A DNA stretch of 64,000 nucleotides, from NCBI RefSeq assembly GCF_964204645.1, contig NC_134031.1, forward strand, positions 1,798,001 through 1,862,000, given 5' to 3'. A model generated the notes under the pieces. It worked only from the letters and a program-made list of their open reading frames with translations. It ran no database searches and was not told the origin of the DNA. A program made the position numbers and the translations under genes. This stretch comes from Tubulanus polymorphus (taxonomy: Eukaryota > Nemertea > Palaeonemertea > Tubulaniformes > Tubulanidae). Positions 34,192 to 45,793 of the stretch are shown in pieces (position 1 is the first letter of the stretch; each line of letters opens with the position of its first letter).

Positions 34192-37100
34192 ATGAGTTTA
34201 TTCGGAAGTAAAGGTAAATGTTTAACTAATAACTCTCACCTGACAAACTCGTTTATGTATTGAAATCATGATTTGTTCGTTGTTGTTGTTCTGTGTGTGT
34301 GTACAGACCAGTCACACAGTGACACTGACTGACAGTGACTGGTCGTGGACCATCACACACCATGATCAGCTGATTGAATGCTCGTGATCGTCCGTGAAAG
34401 TCTACCGTTTATTTCGGAGATATAGATTCAACTCAAAAGGTCTACTCAGCAGTAACCTGTCTGTCGTATAGTTTCTTCATGAAAACCCATCTGATAAAAA
34501 AAATGCTCCCCACCAGTACCAGTTACTGACTAGATGTGTCACACGTCTGCACCGGATTGCGATAATTTGATTTCAGGACCGACCCCTCAAGAGGAGAAGA
34601 AAGCTCGCATTGTGAAGGCAAATTTGGTCGAGCATTTAGGACAGGCTTTACAACTGATGCAGATGAACCATATTCAATCAGAGGATCCTATATACAGGTA
34701 GGTTTACACCTAGTTCCAAAATAACGGCTTTAAAAAACCAGTCAGTTTTTCACCGGCATCTCCCCAATGGGTGGTGGGTTTGAATAGGGTTCAAAGGCTG
34801 GTGATTCCAGTTTCTGCAATGGCCTTTCTCCACTTAAGGCCAAATAAAAAAAATTAGTTGTTTATCGTCCCCGCCCGTCCCTACGAAAAATACCCGACCC
34901 AATGTTTTTTTTTTTTTATTGTGTTCTATTTTGGTTCCAATCGAAAATATTTGCCATAGCTACCGTTTCATGTCGATTGTAGGACAGTATAGCAGCAAAC
35001 AAAACGATTTATCGTTCGACGAAGTACGTTCACTGAATAACAAATTGAAGTCAATATTCAGTTATAGAGCGTACACAGCGTGGATTACCGGTTGTGGAGC
35101 ATATTTAGAGCGATTTTAAAATCTAAGTTAATAAAGTTCTATGAATTGAATTGTATTTGTATTGCTTGTGGCGCCACACTTCCAGTCGATGGAAAACATG
35201 CTTTATTTTATCAATCGTATATCATTTACAACACTCGATCTAAAATAAAAGATAAAAAAAAAAACCTCCCGGCCGACCCAAGCTTTTTGAAAAAAAGGAT
35301 GATAAACAACTAATTTTTTTTATTTGGCCTAATCATATAAGGAACATTGAAGCAGCTTTATAATACCCCAGTGGTGCAAAAAATGTCAGGCTTTAGGATT
35401 AGGTATAAGATATGTATATGAATTTATTTTTCAGTGGTGACAGCGCTAACGCAGTTTGTAATGTACTCGAAGCGATTTTCTTACACGAAATCAAAGAACA
35501 AAGTTTCAATTTTTCCTCCTATTTCGCCGCTTCATCGGACAAAATTCAAGACGTCGTAAGCAAATTTTTCGCGTAATTTTCGTCGATTCGCACGAATAAG
35601 CGCGATAAATGCTGTAATTGGTTTTCTTTTATTTCCGTAGAATTTTTGGTCGTTTTTGAAGAAGTTTACGCATAAAGGTGTCGTATCGCAACTAGAAAAC
35701 CTCTCACAAATCGAAACCGACATCGGACGCTGCCGGGTACGGTTACACCTTACTGTCATCAAGATTACTAATTATAATTAGTTAATGTGTAGGTTGCGAA
35801 TAAAGATTAAAGACACAAGCGTCAAACCCACAATGAAAAAACTCAAAGATTTGAAACATCGAAAAATTTATTCAAAACTGAATTTTTCAACGGAATATCT
35901 TCATCAACTAATGACTATTGTACATAATATGAAGAAGAAACTATTAGAAGAACTATAATTTAGAAGTTATTGCACGTCTTACTATAAAGGATTGACCGGT
36001 GATGAGTCAATAAAACATTATGATTTAGTTATGATAACCTTATCATTCTTCATAACTTGAATAATTTAGTAAAATGATGCCACAAGTTGAGCTGATTTGA
36101 ACGTTGATGTTTGATATTTCTAGGCGTGGTTACGACTGGCTATGAACGATGGTTTAATCGAGAGCTATGTGGATGCTATGATCGCTGATAAGAGAACCCT
36201 CAGGTATTTCGGACAAACGCCGAACTTTGCTCCAACTCCTAAAGCAGTAGTGGATCAATTTTGAAAAATGTTAGATACATGTTCTGAGATATTACACGCT
36301 CAAACATTAAGTCCAGCTTGATTGTCCTGACACTAAAAGGAGCACGTCATGAGCCCCAGTGTTCAATGGTCGATTTTCACTCATTATGACTGAACTTTAT
36401 GTTATTTTCAATTGTACTTAAGTGATATTCTATTTTGTTCACAGAACGTACTATAGATCGACGTCATTTCTACGAGACAACGAAAGACCAGATATACTGA
36501 AAACCTATCTACAAGGTACATGAAACTTGAAACGTACCGGAACTGAAGATCCTGTTCGACCTGTTCTCAGTTTGAATCTAGAATTACGGTAGTTGATTAT
36601 TTTCGATGTTTCTGTGATGTAGGTCTGAATCAGTTTGTGTTTCAATTGTCGCACAACTCGAGCATGCTGAATATTTGGACGCATACGCCGCTGATTCTCG
36701 CCGGTTTGGTCATCGCGAATGAAACTCCGAATGCGGTGGTCGTGAAACCAACGCCAGGTAAATTCTTTAAACGTCTTGAATTATATCTCAAACCGTAGAT
36801 GAATACAGGATGGCCACTTACCTGGAAATCAGGGAAATTTTTTTTTTAAAGTCTGGGAATTTTGTAAAAAAGCTGAAAACCAGGGAAAGGTCGCGGAAAT
36901 TTGTTGAGATTGCTAGATCGTAAAATCAAACAGTTTCCATCTATGTTTTACGTATTTGACTGTGTTAATTGATTGCATTCTTAGCAGATCAAATCAGGGG
37001 AAAAGAAGCAGGTTAAATGAAAGCAGCCACTTGTTGGAAATTTACTTAAAATCAAAAATCTACTCCGCAATTATATTTCGAATAATTAAAGTTATTTAAA

Positions 37101-40100
37101 ACGAATTTTCAGATCTGTCGATTACGAAGCGTAAAGTTTCCGACGCGCGAATCGTTGATTTAGGACGGAATAAAAATAGTTTGGACTCCGCGTCGGTTCC
37201 GAACAAGAAAAACACTAAAACGGATCAAGATTCGACAACAAAACATATCGATTTACCCGACGCGCAGGTTCCCGATATTCGAATAGACTCTACGACGACA
37301 ACGACTGATGACGATTCGTTAAAATCAACAACGCAAAATGCCGGTGAAGATTTCATAACGCCCCCGAACACTCCGCACGAGGTATCCGTACTTCTGAATC
37401 GGAGTTTAGAAGAATTGAACGTAGCAGGCATCGCCGCCTCCCGGGAGCCACAACGACTAGCATCGTTCGAATCTAGTCCGACGTCGACGCCTCCGAACAC
37501 TCCTTACGGCACGGTTTACCTGACGAAAGAGGTTTTATTGCGAAACGTGGCCGAGGATATCGCGAATTCTAGAGTATTGAGCGATCGGAATTCGAGTTTA
37601 AAAACTTCGCAACAACGAAATAATTTCAAAGCTGACGATTTAAATGATAATACAATCGTGAAATCTGCGAACGATCAGAATATCGGTTTAAAAGATTCTG
37701 AGCAGCAACAACGAGAAATCGATCCTGAAGTTAATGATGACACAATTGTGAAATCTGAGGAGGATCAGAATGAATCGAGTTATCATAATACGGGTTTAAA
37801 AGATTTGAAGCCAGAACGACAAATTGATCTCGAAGCAGAAGATTTCAATGATAACACTAGTCCGGCGACAGACGTGGAAATATCGCAACTTCGTAGTTCA
37901 CCGCTGATTCCGACAGTCGAATCGTTGCTATCGAGCGGATCGGACTATCAGACGGCGACCTCTAATTCTAGTCAACCGTTAACGCCGACGAATACTCCGT
38001 TCGATCCGTCGCCGCTGAGAGGTTTAAGTACGACCGATGAATTTGAATCTTTGACGCGAAAACTCGAAAAAGATTTGAATGAACGGGATGCGCAATCAGC
38101 GATTGAGGGTAAACTTTTAAATTCAGAATTTCTTCTCTTGTTCAGTTTCGTCGAAAAGTTCGTTCTTTTTAGAAACTTTTCTGCTTTTTCGATTCGGAAT
38201 TTCTCTGCATTAAGAATATTTCATTCTCTTGCCCACCAGACCCCTTGTCTATGACCTTGCCTTGAAGAAGTCCTTGTGCATTTCGTGCGTTTGAATATTT
38301 CAATTTTTGAATATTTCAGTGGATTTGAATTCTGCAGCGACTGAAGTTGAAAATACAAATTCTTCATCGCCTGAGGAATTGGAAGTAGCGCAGGATGCTT
38401 GCCTCGATTACGCCTCCGGTAGCCCAACAGAGGGTGCCACTGCTGACAAACAGTCAGCATTTCCGACACGAAATCGTCGCCGTTCTGACCCGGTACCACC
38501 GCAGGTATCGCCGGCCATCGCCTGGGCAACGAAAGACGAAGGTTACATTTTACGAGCCGTCGAGAAATTACGTGACTCGGCGAACTCGCTGTCTCAGAAT
38601 ATCTTCGGCGGAGATAGTGAGACGAACCGGGACGAGGATGCTGCGCGTGACGACGCATCCGGGAGTTTTAAAGGCAATAAATTAGGATTGGACGATATGA
38701 TGGGTTGGTCATCAGCGCCGCTGGACACCGGTTCTTCATCCGCGCAGAGTTTACAAACTGAGAATGAACCGATTGATTCAAATAGTCTCGAGCAAACTTT
38801 ATCATTATCCAATAGTCAAGATCACCCCAACACGGGTAAGTTCTGAAGTTGTTCACCAGGGGGCATTGATGTGAAGGGACCCTGTCAAGCATACAAGGTG
38901 TCCCTGGACCCCAAGTTTCCTAGTGCGTTATTGCGCTAACACCTTCTCTTAATGTGTGTATAATGAATTAATGACCCCTAATTTCTCGTTAAAGATGAAA
39001 GTTATAATACACTGTTGAAAGATTACGCGACGCCATCAATTACGATACCAGCTCCAACAATTAGCAGCGTTATCGAAAACCTGACGGCAAACTCGCCAAC
39101 CGGGTCTGCAAAATCAATTCCCAAAAATAAAGTAAGATCTTCTGATTTCGTTTTGAGAATGTTGTATAATCCGATCCTCGAATGACAGAGATTCGAACCT
39201 GACGGCATCGAGAGACCATGTTACCCGCTCATTCGGGCTAATCAGACAGAGATTCGAACCTGATGCCATCGGGTTTGAATTCCTGCCAGGTTGGATGTAT
39301 AATCCAGGATCCAGTTTCACAGTTGTGGGTTGAAATCTGACTCGTTGAAAATGAACTGATTCTAACTCATTGAGTTAATATTTAACTCAGATATATAAGT
39401 AGCTATTTTAGCAGTCTTATGGGTAGACCCATGCGCCACTGGACCCAAAGACCCAAAATTAGATGGAATAATTGATATAATATGATATTACATATGATAT
39501 TAAACTTTGTTATGTTCCTGATGGATGGAATCTGGTAGGCCTACTACTAGAGTTAGTGCTAGTTCTCCACCTACAGATGGTTAAATTATTCAAGTCATTT
39601 TCAAATATTTTTCAAATTTTAACTAGAGAACTGTGGCACTAGAATAATCAAAATGTGTTGAATTACTTAATCCAGATTACTGAGTGCAAATGAGATGACA
39701 TTATAAACATGTAACATTTTGTATTTTAAGTATGTACACATATAGATTTTATCCAACACTCCTTATGCTGATCACAAAAACTTGGGAATTTTGAAGTTAT
39801 GTAACAGTTGGAACAATGCACCCATGTGTACATACTTTCTGGGCAGCATCTAATCAAAAGATCAGATAACCAAAACCGTATAGACCCGAGAGATCACAAA
39901 TTCAGATACGATTGAATGATTTTATTGTAGCCGAATGCACAAATCAATGAAAATCCGGCCGATTTTGAGGTGATCCCATTTTCGGCCTCAATCACATCTC
40001 ACAATGCTGAACCAGTAAGTTTAAACCAGTAAATTTGATAATCGCCCAGCTGAATATTCTGTTTTAATTTGCTATTGATCTGCGGTAAAATACCGGTAGT

Positions 40101-43100
40101 TGACCTATCTATAGGTAGACTTCGGTCAGTTTCTTACGCTTGACTCCTATTAGAATGTATGTTCTATTTTTCTGACCACTTCTCCATAAGCCATGTTCAC
40201 ATTTCATTATTAGAATGAACCAAGTGTCCGTTCATGGATATATATGTTAACTAGATCTATTTTGTAATGTAGTTTATACGTCCATGGTCCGTTCAAGGTA
40301 TTGGCTAAATTATAACGGAGTATAGCGATAGTGTGAATGTGGCTAGAGTATCTAGGAATTCTAGTATTCGGACTAACTACTATTGACCATTATTTTGTTG
40401 AATGTGGACATTTACAGTAATCAATGAGTGTTTAATTTACTGTTTTTGAACAGGACAGAGTCTTCGTCTCTGAAGTATGATTTTGCTTTTCGATTCACTG
40501 CTAGTTTTATTTTACATCGATCAATTTTTTTCGAATATTAGCTTGCTTGAATTGAGAAATAGCGCTTGCTACAATAATTAGATATCTGTGCATATCCACG
40601 CATGATATTGTTTATTCAATCACGTAGGCTAATTCATACACGTGTCTCAACCTTTTTCTGTAAATTTTTAGAGAGATTGACTCTTATCGAAGTCTTATCA
40701 AATCACAGGGGCCTGACGCAGAGTTTCTTACCCCAGTATCCTTAGTATCATGTTTACCCCTGTCAGACCCCTGTGATCAAAACTTTGGACCTCAGCTAGG
40801 TCAAGTAATCGTGAACTTTGAATGCGTGCTTGGCTCGGACATCACAAACTAGTAAACAGTACACTATCGTATAGCATAAGCTTCTACCACTGCCTTGTAT
40901 AGTGATAGTAGATTCATATTCATTTATCGAAATATTTCTCTTTATTTCCTTCAAGTATTTAGTTGTTTTTCGTGGTGTGTTTATTGTAGAGTATTCAAGC
41001 CTTCATGTCAGTATTAGGAGAGATTTGTAATGAGAAAGGTTTGGACGTACAGAATTACCAGTGTAGAGGATGCTCTAAACCAATAGGAATGAGTGAGTAT
41101 GGTAGACAAATCAACCAAAATCAGCTTAAATCTTTTTCTATACCCCCGACCTGCTGATTGCTACTACAATGGACTCCGTTTACTGCTGAGTCAGTTACCT
41201 CTGATGATCATGTACCCTGGACAATATATTAGAAATTTTGCTACTCCAATCCACGGTGGTAACGATCCATCCCTGCTCCGACTGGCCCAGTATTTGAGCA
41301 ACTGAGAACGACTTTTACAAATACCGTATTTAATTTATTGTTGGTGTATTATTTTTCAGTTTATGGTTCGTATAGGGTTTGTCGTTACGATGGTTTTTAC
41401 TACTGCACTGAATGTCACAAAAATGACGAATATTACATACCTTCGAGGATAGCGCATAACTGGGATTTCAGGAAATTCAAAGGTGAAAAATTCTCCACAA
41501 AACACTCCAAGTTGCTTAACAGTTGCTTAACGTTAACCATCAGGGGCTACAGTATGACAACTATCCACTGGTTAACTCTAACCAACTCTTTAGCATTTTG
41601 CCCCTGATAGATACCTGTGTTACAATGAAATTGTGCTTACAATGAAATCTGAATTGTCCCTTATGTCGTCTGTCCATTGTATGCTTCAATCTACTTTTGA
41701 GCAGCTTTTGACCTCTTTAATGTTTTAACTGGGTCCTGATGGATAATATCGCGGAAATCATTTTGCGAAGTTTCCGTAATTTGGCGCGTCACGTCGTTTT
41801 CCAGTTTCGAAAGACAGTAAATGTTTCTTACTTCAAATACAAGAAGAACCGATGTTGAATATTGAAGAAATTAATCCGAAACTTTACAGTCACGTCGAAG
41901 AAATGAACGAACTGAAGGTAATCATCAATCAGCGAGTTCCGAATCGACACGGCTTAACGGTCTGAAAACATCGAAAAACGGATTGAAATTTTGGAATTTT
42001 TTTTCAGGCATTACGCGAACAACTGATGTCATTGAAAGCGTATTTATTCACGTGTCAACAATCAGTAGCGGACGAACTGAGGAAAAAAATTTGGCCGAAA
42101 GAATATCTGTATGATAACGCGCACTTGTATTCACTGTGTGTAAGTCTTACTTTCAACTCTACTGTATAATTAATTATCCTTTTTGCGCGTCAAATATGCC
42201 TTTAATTGTTTAGAAATTGATTATGTATTCTCTTGCATAGATGAATGAAAATTAAATTGGTTTACAGTCTAAATTGGTTAAGTCCTTATAGCTGGAATCG
42301 TCATTTATTTGACGACTTATCCAAATAATGACCTAGGCTTCGTAGATTGAGCTAGAAATACAAATTGAGACTGAAAATTAGTGATGACTTATATAATAAT
42401 GAATGGAGTTTGACTGTCATGTCATATTTGTGTCAAATTCACCAAATTTTCACAATTGCTTTGATCTTCATTCGAAATAGGATTTAATACAAGTTCATTC
42501 GGGACAGTTGGCGATTTTACTGAAAAAGATCATCCGTTTCGCCAGTAAACACGTCTACGAATGTCGTCTGTGCAGCCAGAAAGGATTCTATTGCGAAATC
42601 TGTGATATACCGAAAGTGATTTATCCGTTCGAGTTCGATACAACTACAAAGGTCAGAATTAGCGCAAAATACTCGTCTCAAAGTCAGAAACCTTGGTCTC
42701 TAGTTCATTTTCAATTAAATTACTATTCTCTATCTAAAATTACTCCCCATCAGGGCCCAGTTTCACGAAAAGGTTTAACTAAAATGTTTGGTGTAATTGT
42801 TATTGGTTACTTCATGTTTCTAATGAGGACAACAATTCAAACTTAACTATTTAAAGCTTAAACCTTTTCGTGAAACTGGGCCCAGTGGTGAAAGCAACCA
42901 CACCTAATCAAGGTGGCCACTCACCTAGAAAACTCAGGAAATTACGAAAATCTAGAAAAAAAATCAGGGAACGAAAAGCAACAAATTTTACTAAAAACCT
43001 AGAAAACTCAGGGAATTTGGATAATGTTATTGACAATGTATTTCTTTATCAATACTTGATTCAATGAAGAATGATAAAATTGTAACATTTTAAACTTAGA

Positions 43101-43438
43101 AATTTTTCCGATTCACTCAGGGAATTTTGTGTTATCACGTGGAAAAATAGGGAAAACCCACGGGATATGTGAATGAGCTGAAAGTGGCGCCACCCTACTA
43201 ATGGAAAAGTTAGGAATTCTGGTCGACCGTAAATCAGATTTTTGTTTTTCCGCAGTGTACGAGATGTAAATCAGTATTTCACCGCGATTGTAAAGATGAT
43301 TTGAAACCGTGTCCGAAATGTGAACGATGGCGAACGCGACAGAACAGCCTGATTGGAAATACCGTCGTTACGACGCCCGAAATTTCAGACTTTGCTTTTC
43401 GTCCGAATTTCAACGAATCCGAGAACGGTTCAACGTGA
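34192..43438 (+). CDS. RUN domain plus Rubicon-homology (RH) zinc domain protein, PLEKHM1-like, no PH domain
   Basis: Eighteen exons: 34192-34213, 34577-34697, 35435-35555, 35641-35736, 36124-36203, 36445-36515, 36623-36757, 37113-38108, 38320-38835, 38995-39131, 39931-40014, 40454-40474, 40990-41092, 41360-41482, 41805-41917, 42008-42139, 42481-42651, 43256-43438; 3225 bases, 1074 residues. The RUN domain (about 15-200) includes IETDIGRCRAWLRLAMNDGL, closest by eye to PLEKHM1. A long Ser/Thr/Asp-rich linker (about 215-800) has three NTPH/NTPY/NTPF repeats, a duplicated DDTIVKS...GLKD segment, and RRRSDP. The C-terminal RH domain (about 805-1060) carries YQCRGCSKPIG, CTECHKNDEYYIPSRIAHNWDF, HVYECRLCSQKGFYCEIC and CPKC zinc ligands. 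RH proteins bind Rab7; RUN proteins bind small GTPases or Arl8, so a role at late endosomes, lysosomes or autophagosomes is likely. Exon 12 is a 21-base microexon and is the least certain. Confidence 0.9.
34838..35330. mobile_element. TIR element carrying an exon-like open frame (possible PIF/Harbinger type)
   Basis: GGCCAAATAAAAAAAATTAG begins the left end and its exact reverse complement closes the right end; the inverted repeat continues through TTGTTTATC. TAA flanks both ends, which fits the three-base target duplication of PIF/Harbinger elements. The 490-base body is not a plain MITE: after a CGATTGTAG acceptor-like site it has an open frame (QYSSKQNDLSFDEVRSLNNK... ending GAYLERF) and an AATAAAG. 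It lies in a RUN-RH intron. The peptide is not recognised. Confidence 0.6.
36806..37030. mobile_element. hAT-like MITE, copy 3 (inverted)
   Basis: Starts CAGGATGGCCACTTACC with ATCAGGGAAATT following; interior GTTTCCATCTATGTTTTACG is the reverse complement of text in the copies at 18112 and 25211. The right end is decayed. Confidence 0.55.
39150..39300 (-). repeat. tRNA-derived SINE-like sequence, two B-box copies
   Basis: Read on the minus strand, GTCAGGTTCGAATCTCTGTC appears twice in slightly different form (around 39187 and 39250), preceded in one case by GAGCGGGTAACATGGTCTCT and CGATGCC, like a tRNA acceptor/D and variable region. Located in a RUN-RH intron; similar to 4280-4345. Confidence 0.5.
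42753..42883. mobile_element. MITE with perfect 26-bp terminal inverted repeats
   Basis: GGGCCCAGTTTCACGAAAAG at 42753 is mirrored exactly by CTTTTCGTGAAACTGGGCCC ending at 42883; the match spans 26 bases per arm. 131 bases, non-coding, in a RUN-RH intron. The perfect arms imply a recent insertion or gene conversion. Confidence 0.88.
42909..43197. mobile_element. hAT-like MITE, copy 4
   Basis: AAGGTGGCCACTCACCTAGA at the left and AGTGGCGCCACCCT at the right, with CAGGGAA text inside, as in the other members. Immediately follows the element at 42753-42883. Confidence 0.55.
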
Positions 43439-43897
43439 AATTTCTGTGAGAATATTCAAGGAAAACAAAGATAGTCCAGACAGCTGATTGATTATAAGGG
43501 TTACGTGATATTAAGTTAACTTATTGATTAATGGAAATCTCCAATTTTCTTTTGCGTTCAGAGGGGGAAAAGGGTCTGGGGTAGGAGGTTTTAGTGCGGT
43601 ACAAACCCCTAACCTCAGAGCTGCTATCTGCTTTAGTTTTAGAGGCATTTCTCTAAAGGTTACGAGATTAATGGGAAGTTAAAACTATTTTCAAAAAACA
43701 AGCGTAATAGATATTTTTATGTGTAAAATATGTCATAATTAATCTTTTAATATATGAAGTGGCCAGTTGTCATCAACGAACTAAGCTTATTTTTAGTTGG
43801 TGATTGTACACAGTTCAGTAAGTCTCTTAATGTAACTGATGTACTGTAAGAATGTTGTTATACTCGACTAATAAAAATTCTGAGAATTTTTAGATGA

Positions 43898-43903
43898 AAT
43901 AAA
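43898..43903 (+). terminator. Poly(A) signal for the RUN-RH gene
   Basis: AATAAA 460 bases beyond the stop at 43438, before the SZRD1 start. Confidence 0.5.
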
Positions 43904-44201
43904 GGGTACATTTAGTTTACACAACTGTTCTTTTTCTGATTATTCGGTATTCTGATTCTCAAGACTTTGTTCGTTAGTCAGTTTTATTGGTGTATTAGAA
44001 ATCAATGGCCCGAAAATTAATGTCCAGAAGAACCACTTGTGGCAAGTGATGATAGACTGGTTATTTTGACTGGGGACTAGTCTAAATAGGAACGCGGTTT
44101 TCATGGAATATTGAGGGCTCGAACTTGATGCCAAATCAACCACCTGCGGCGCGTGAGGATTTCAATAACAGCTACATCTTCGACGCAACAATCCGGAGAA
44201 A

Positions 44202-45793
44202 ATGGCGGACATGGCGAATTCCGATGAATCTTTTCAGCAGAATTCAGCTGATATTTGCTGCACAAACGGTGTTGATCTGGATAGTTGGGAGGATATCGTT
44301 GATTCAGGGGTGCGTAGGAATACATGAACGACATTTTTGAACTTGAAATACAGTCATTTGATCGTCCTTCCTCTCAAAGAACCAAACATTTCTGGATCTT
44401 TCTTCCGAGACAAAAATCTTCAAAATTATCAATCCAATTATAAAAATTGACCAAAAAGGTGAAACTAAATAGATTGATATAGAGTCCAGTAAGAGCTAAT
44501 AAGCAAATAGATTCAATCAATGGATTTCAATGTAATTTGGGCTACCAAAACTTTTCGCCAACATTCTGTCCTTTACTCCTCCTCGTGACGTGAGTGGAGC
44601 GAGGCTATATATAATGTATCTCATTCAGGAACTCGATAAAAGAATTGAACAATTGAAAGTAAGCAATGAACGCAATTGTAACGATGGTGAAGAAGATGAA
44701 AGTTTTCCACGGTATGTTTGTGTGTTTTATGTGGAACGGAAATTTAGTAAAATACTTATGGGGGTCGGGAATGAGTGGGCAGTCTGTGAACCCAGGCATA
44801 GTAAGCGTAGCAAAAGATATAATCTGGGTGGTAAACTTCATCAGCGTCAAAAATTGTTCATTTCTCCCTATTTACACAATGCTTTAGATGTTGTATGTAG
44901 ATGTTTGTGATGTTACAGCGAACCCGTGATGAAAGGAGCGGCGCCAATTTTACTACAAGAAGAAAATAATCGAACTCCATATCAACCGCAGATAAAGTTA
45001 TTACGTCGAAAATCGGGAGACAACGGACGCAATCAGCAAAATAATGAGTACGTATCGACGACCTTTTTATCGCCCGAAGAATGATTGAATCAAGGCTCGT
45101 GATGAACTGTAGGAAATTGCTGGTTTATATCGATATTGAGTTTGTTAATGAATTCGAGACATTGAAATGAGTCGGGATTTTGAGTTTGATTTCTTAAATG
45201 TTGTTGTTCGTATTTCAGGGCCAAAACGAAACCCGTGAAATCATTAGCCGAACGTCAAGAGGAATACGCAAAAGTGAGGGAAAGAATATTTGGTTCAGAC
45301 AACAGCAGCAGCAGCAGCGGCAGCGGTGGTACTAGCAGCAGTTCCAATACTACAAATACTGATACACCATCGACCAATAAGTAAGCGTATTTAAACCATC
45401 TCAAATGACCCGACTTTAACTTAGTTGATTTCATTTGTATTGTTATATTGCATCCAGGTGAATTTGAATCCGGTTCCACAAATTTGTTGGTTTGATATGA
45501 CTCTGAACCCGGTTCCAACTGTGGATTTAATTTGACTGGACCCAGTTCCACAGTTGTGTGGGTTTATTGTGACTCTAAACCCGGTTCAAAAGTTCGACTC
45601 TTGACCCAGTTCCACGGGCTAACTCTTTATGTCCCAATTCAACAGATGATCGTGTAAAATGTATAAATGTTTATGATTTCGTATTTATTCTAGGCCGCAG
45701 AAATCTGTAGTTGTAAGTGTAAATACGGCCAAGAAAGCTACAGTCAGCGCCAGTACTGGACGTGTACAAATACAAGGAGGAAAGAAGAGATAG
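44202..45793 (+). CDS. SZRD1: SUZ RNA-binding domain-containing protein SZRD1
   Basis: Five exons: 44202-44309, 44629-44711, 44919-45047, 45219-45380, 45694-45793; 582 bases, 193 residues (human about 152). The N-terminus has the family pattern SWEDIVDSGELDKRIEQLK; the SUZ domain follows with APILLQEENN, TPYQPQIKLLRRKSG and KSLAERQEEYAKVRERIFG. A Ser/Gly run from an AGC repeat inflates the linker, and the basic tail is RVQIQGGKKR. SUZ domains bind RNA; the human protein is small and poorly understood. The start ATG is in a run ATGGCGGACATGGCG, and the first ATG was taken. Confidence 0.93.
45300..45333. repeat. AGC repeat encoding serine in SZRD1
   Basis: AGC units with GGC interruptions inside exon 4, giving NSSSSSGSGG. 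A likely length-variable site. Confidence 0.85.
45460..45640. repeat. Degenerate ~50-bp minisatellite (GTTCCACAGTTGTGTGGGTTT type), locus 1
   Basis: The words CCGGTTCCA/CCAGTTCCAC, TTGTGTGGGTTTA and TTGACTCTGAACC alternate about four times. The same family recurs at 51270-51480 and 55400-55560, with single units near 39305 and 53725. Lies in the last SZRD1 intron. Confidence 0.75.

Noticed and set aside
35532-35762. 76-residue minus-strand frame
   Set aside because: Antisense shadow of RUN-domain exon 4 and its flanks.
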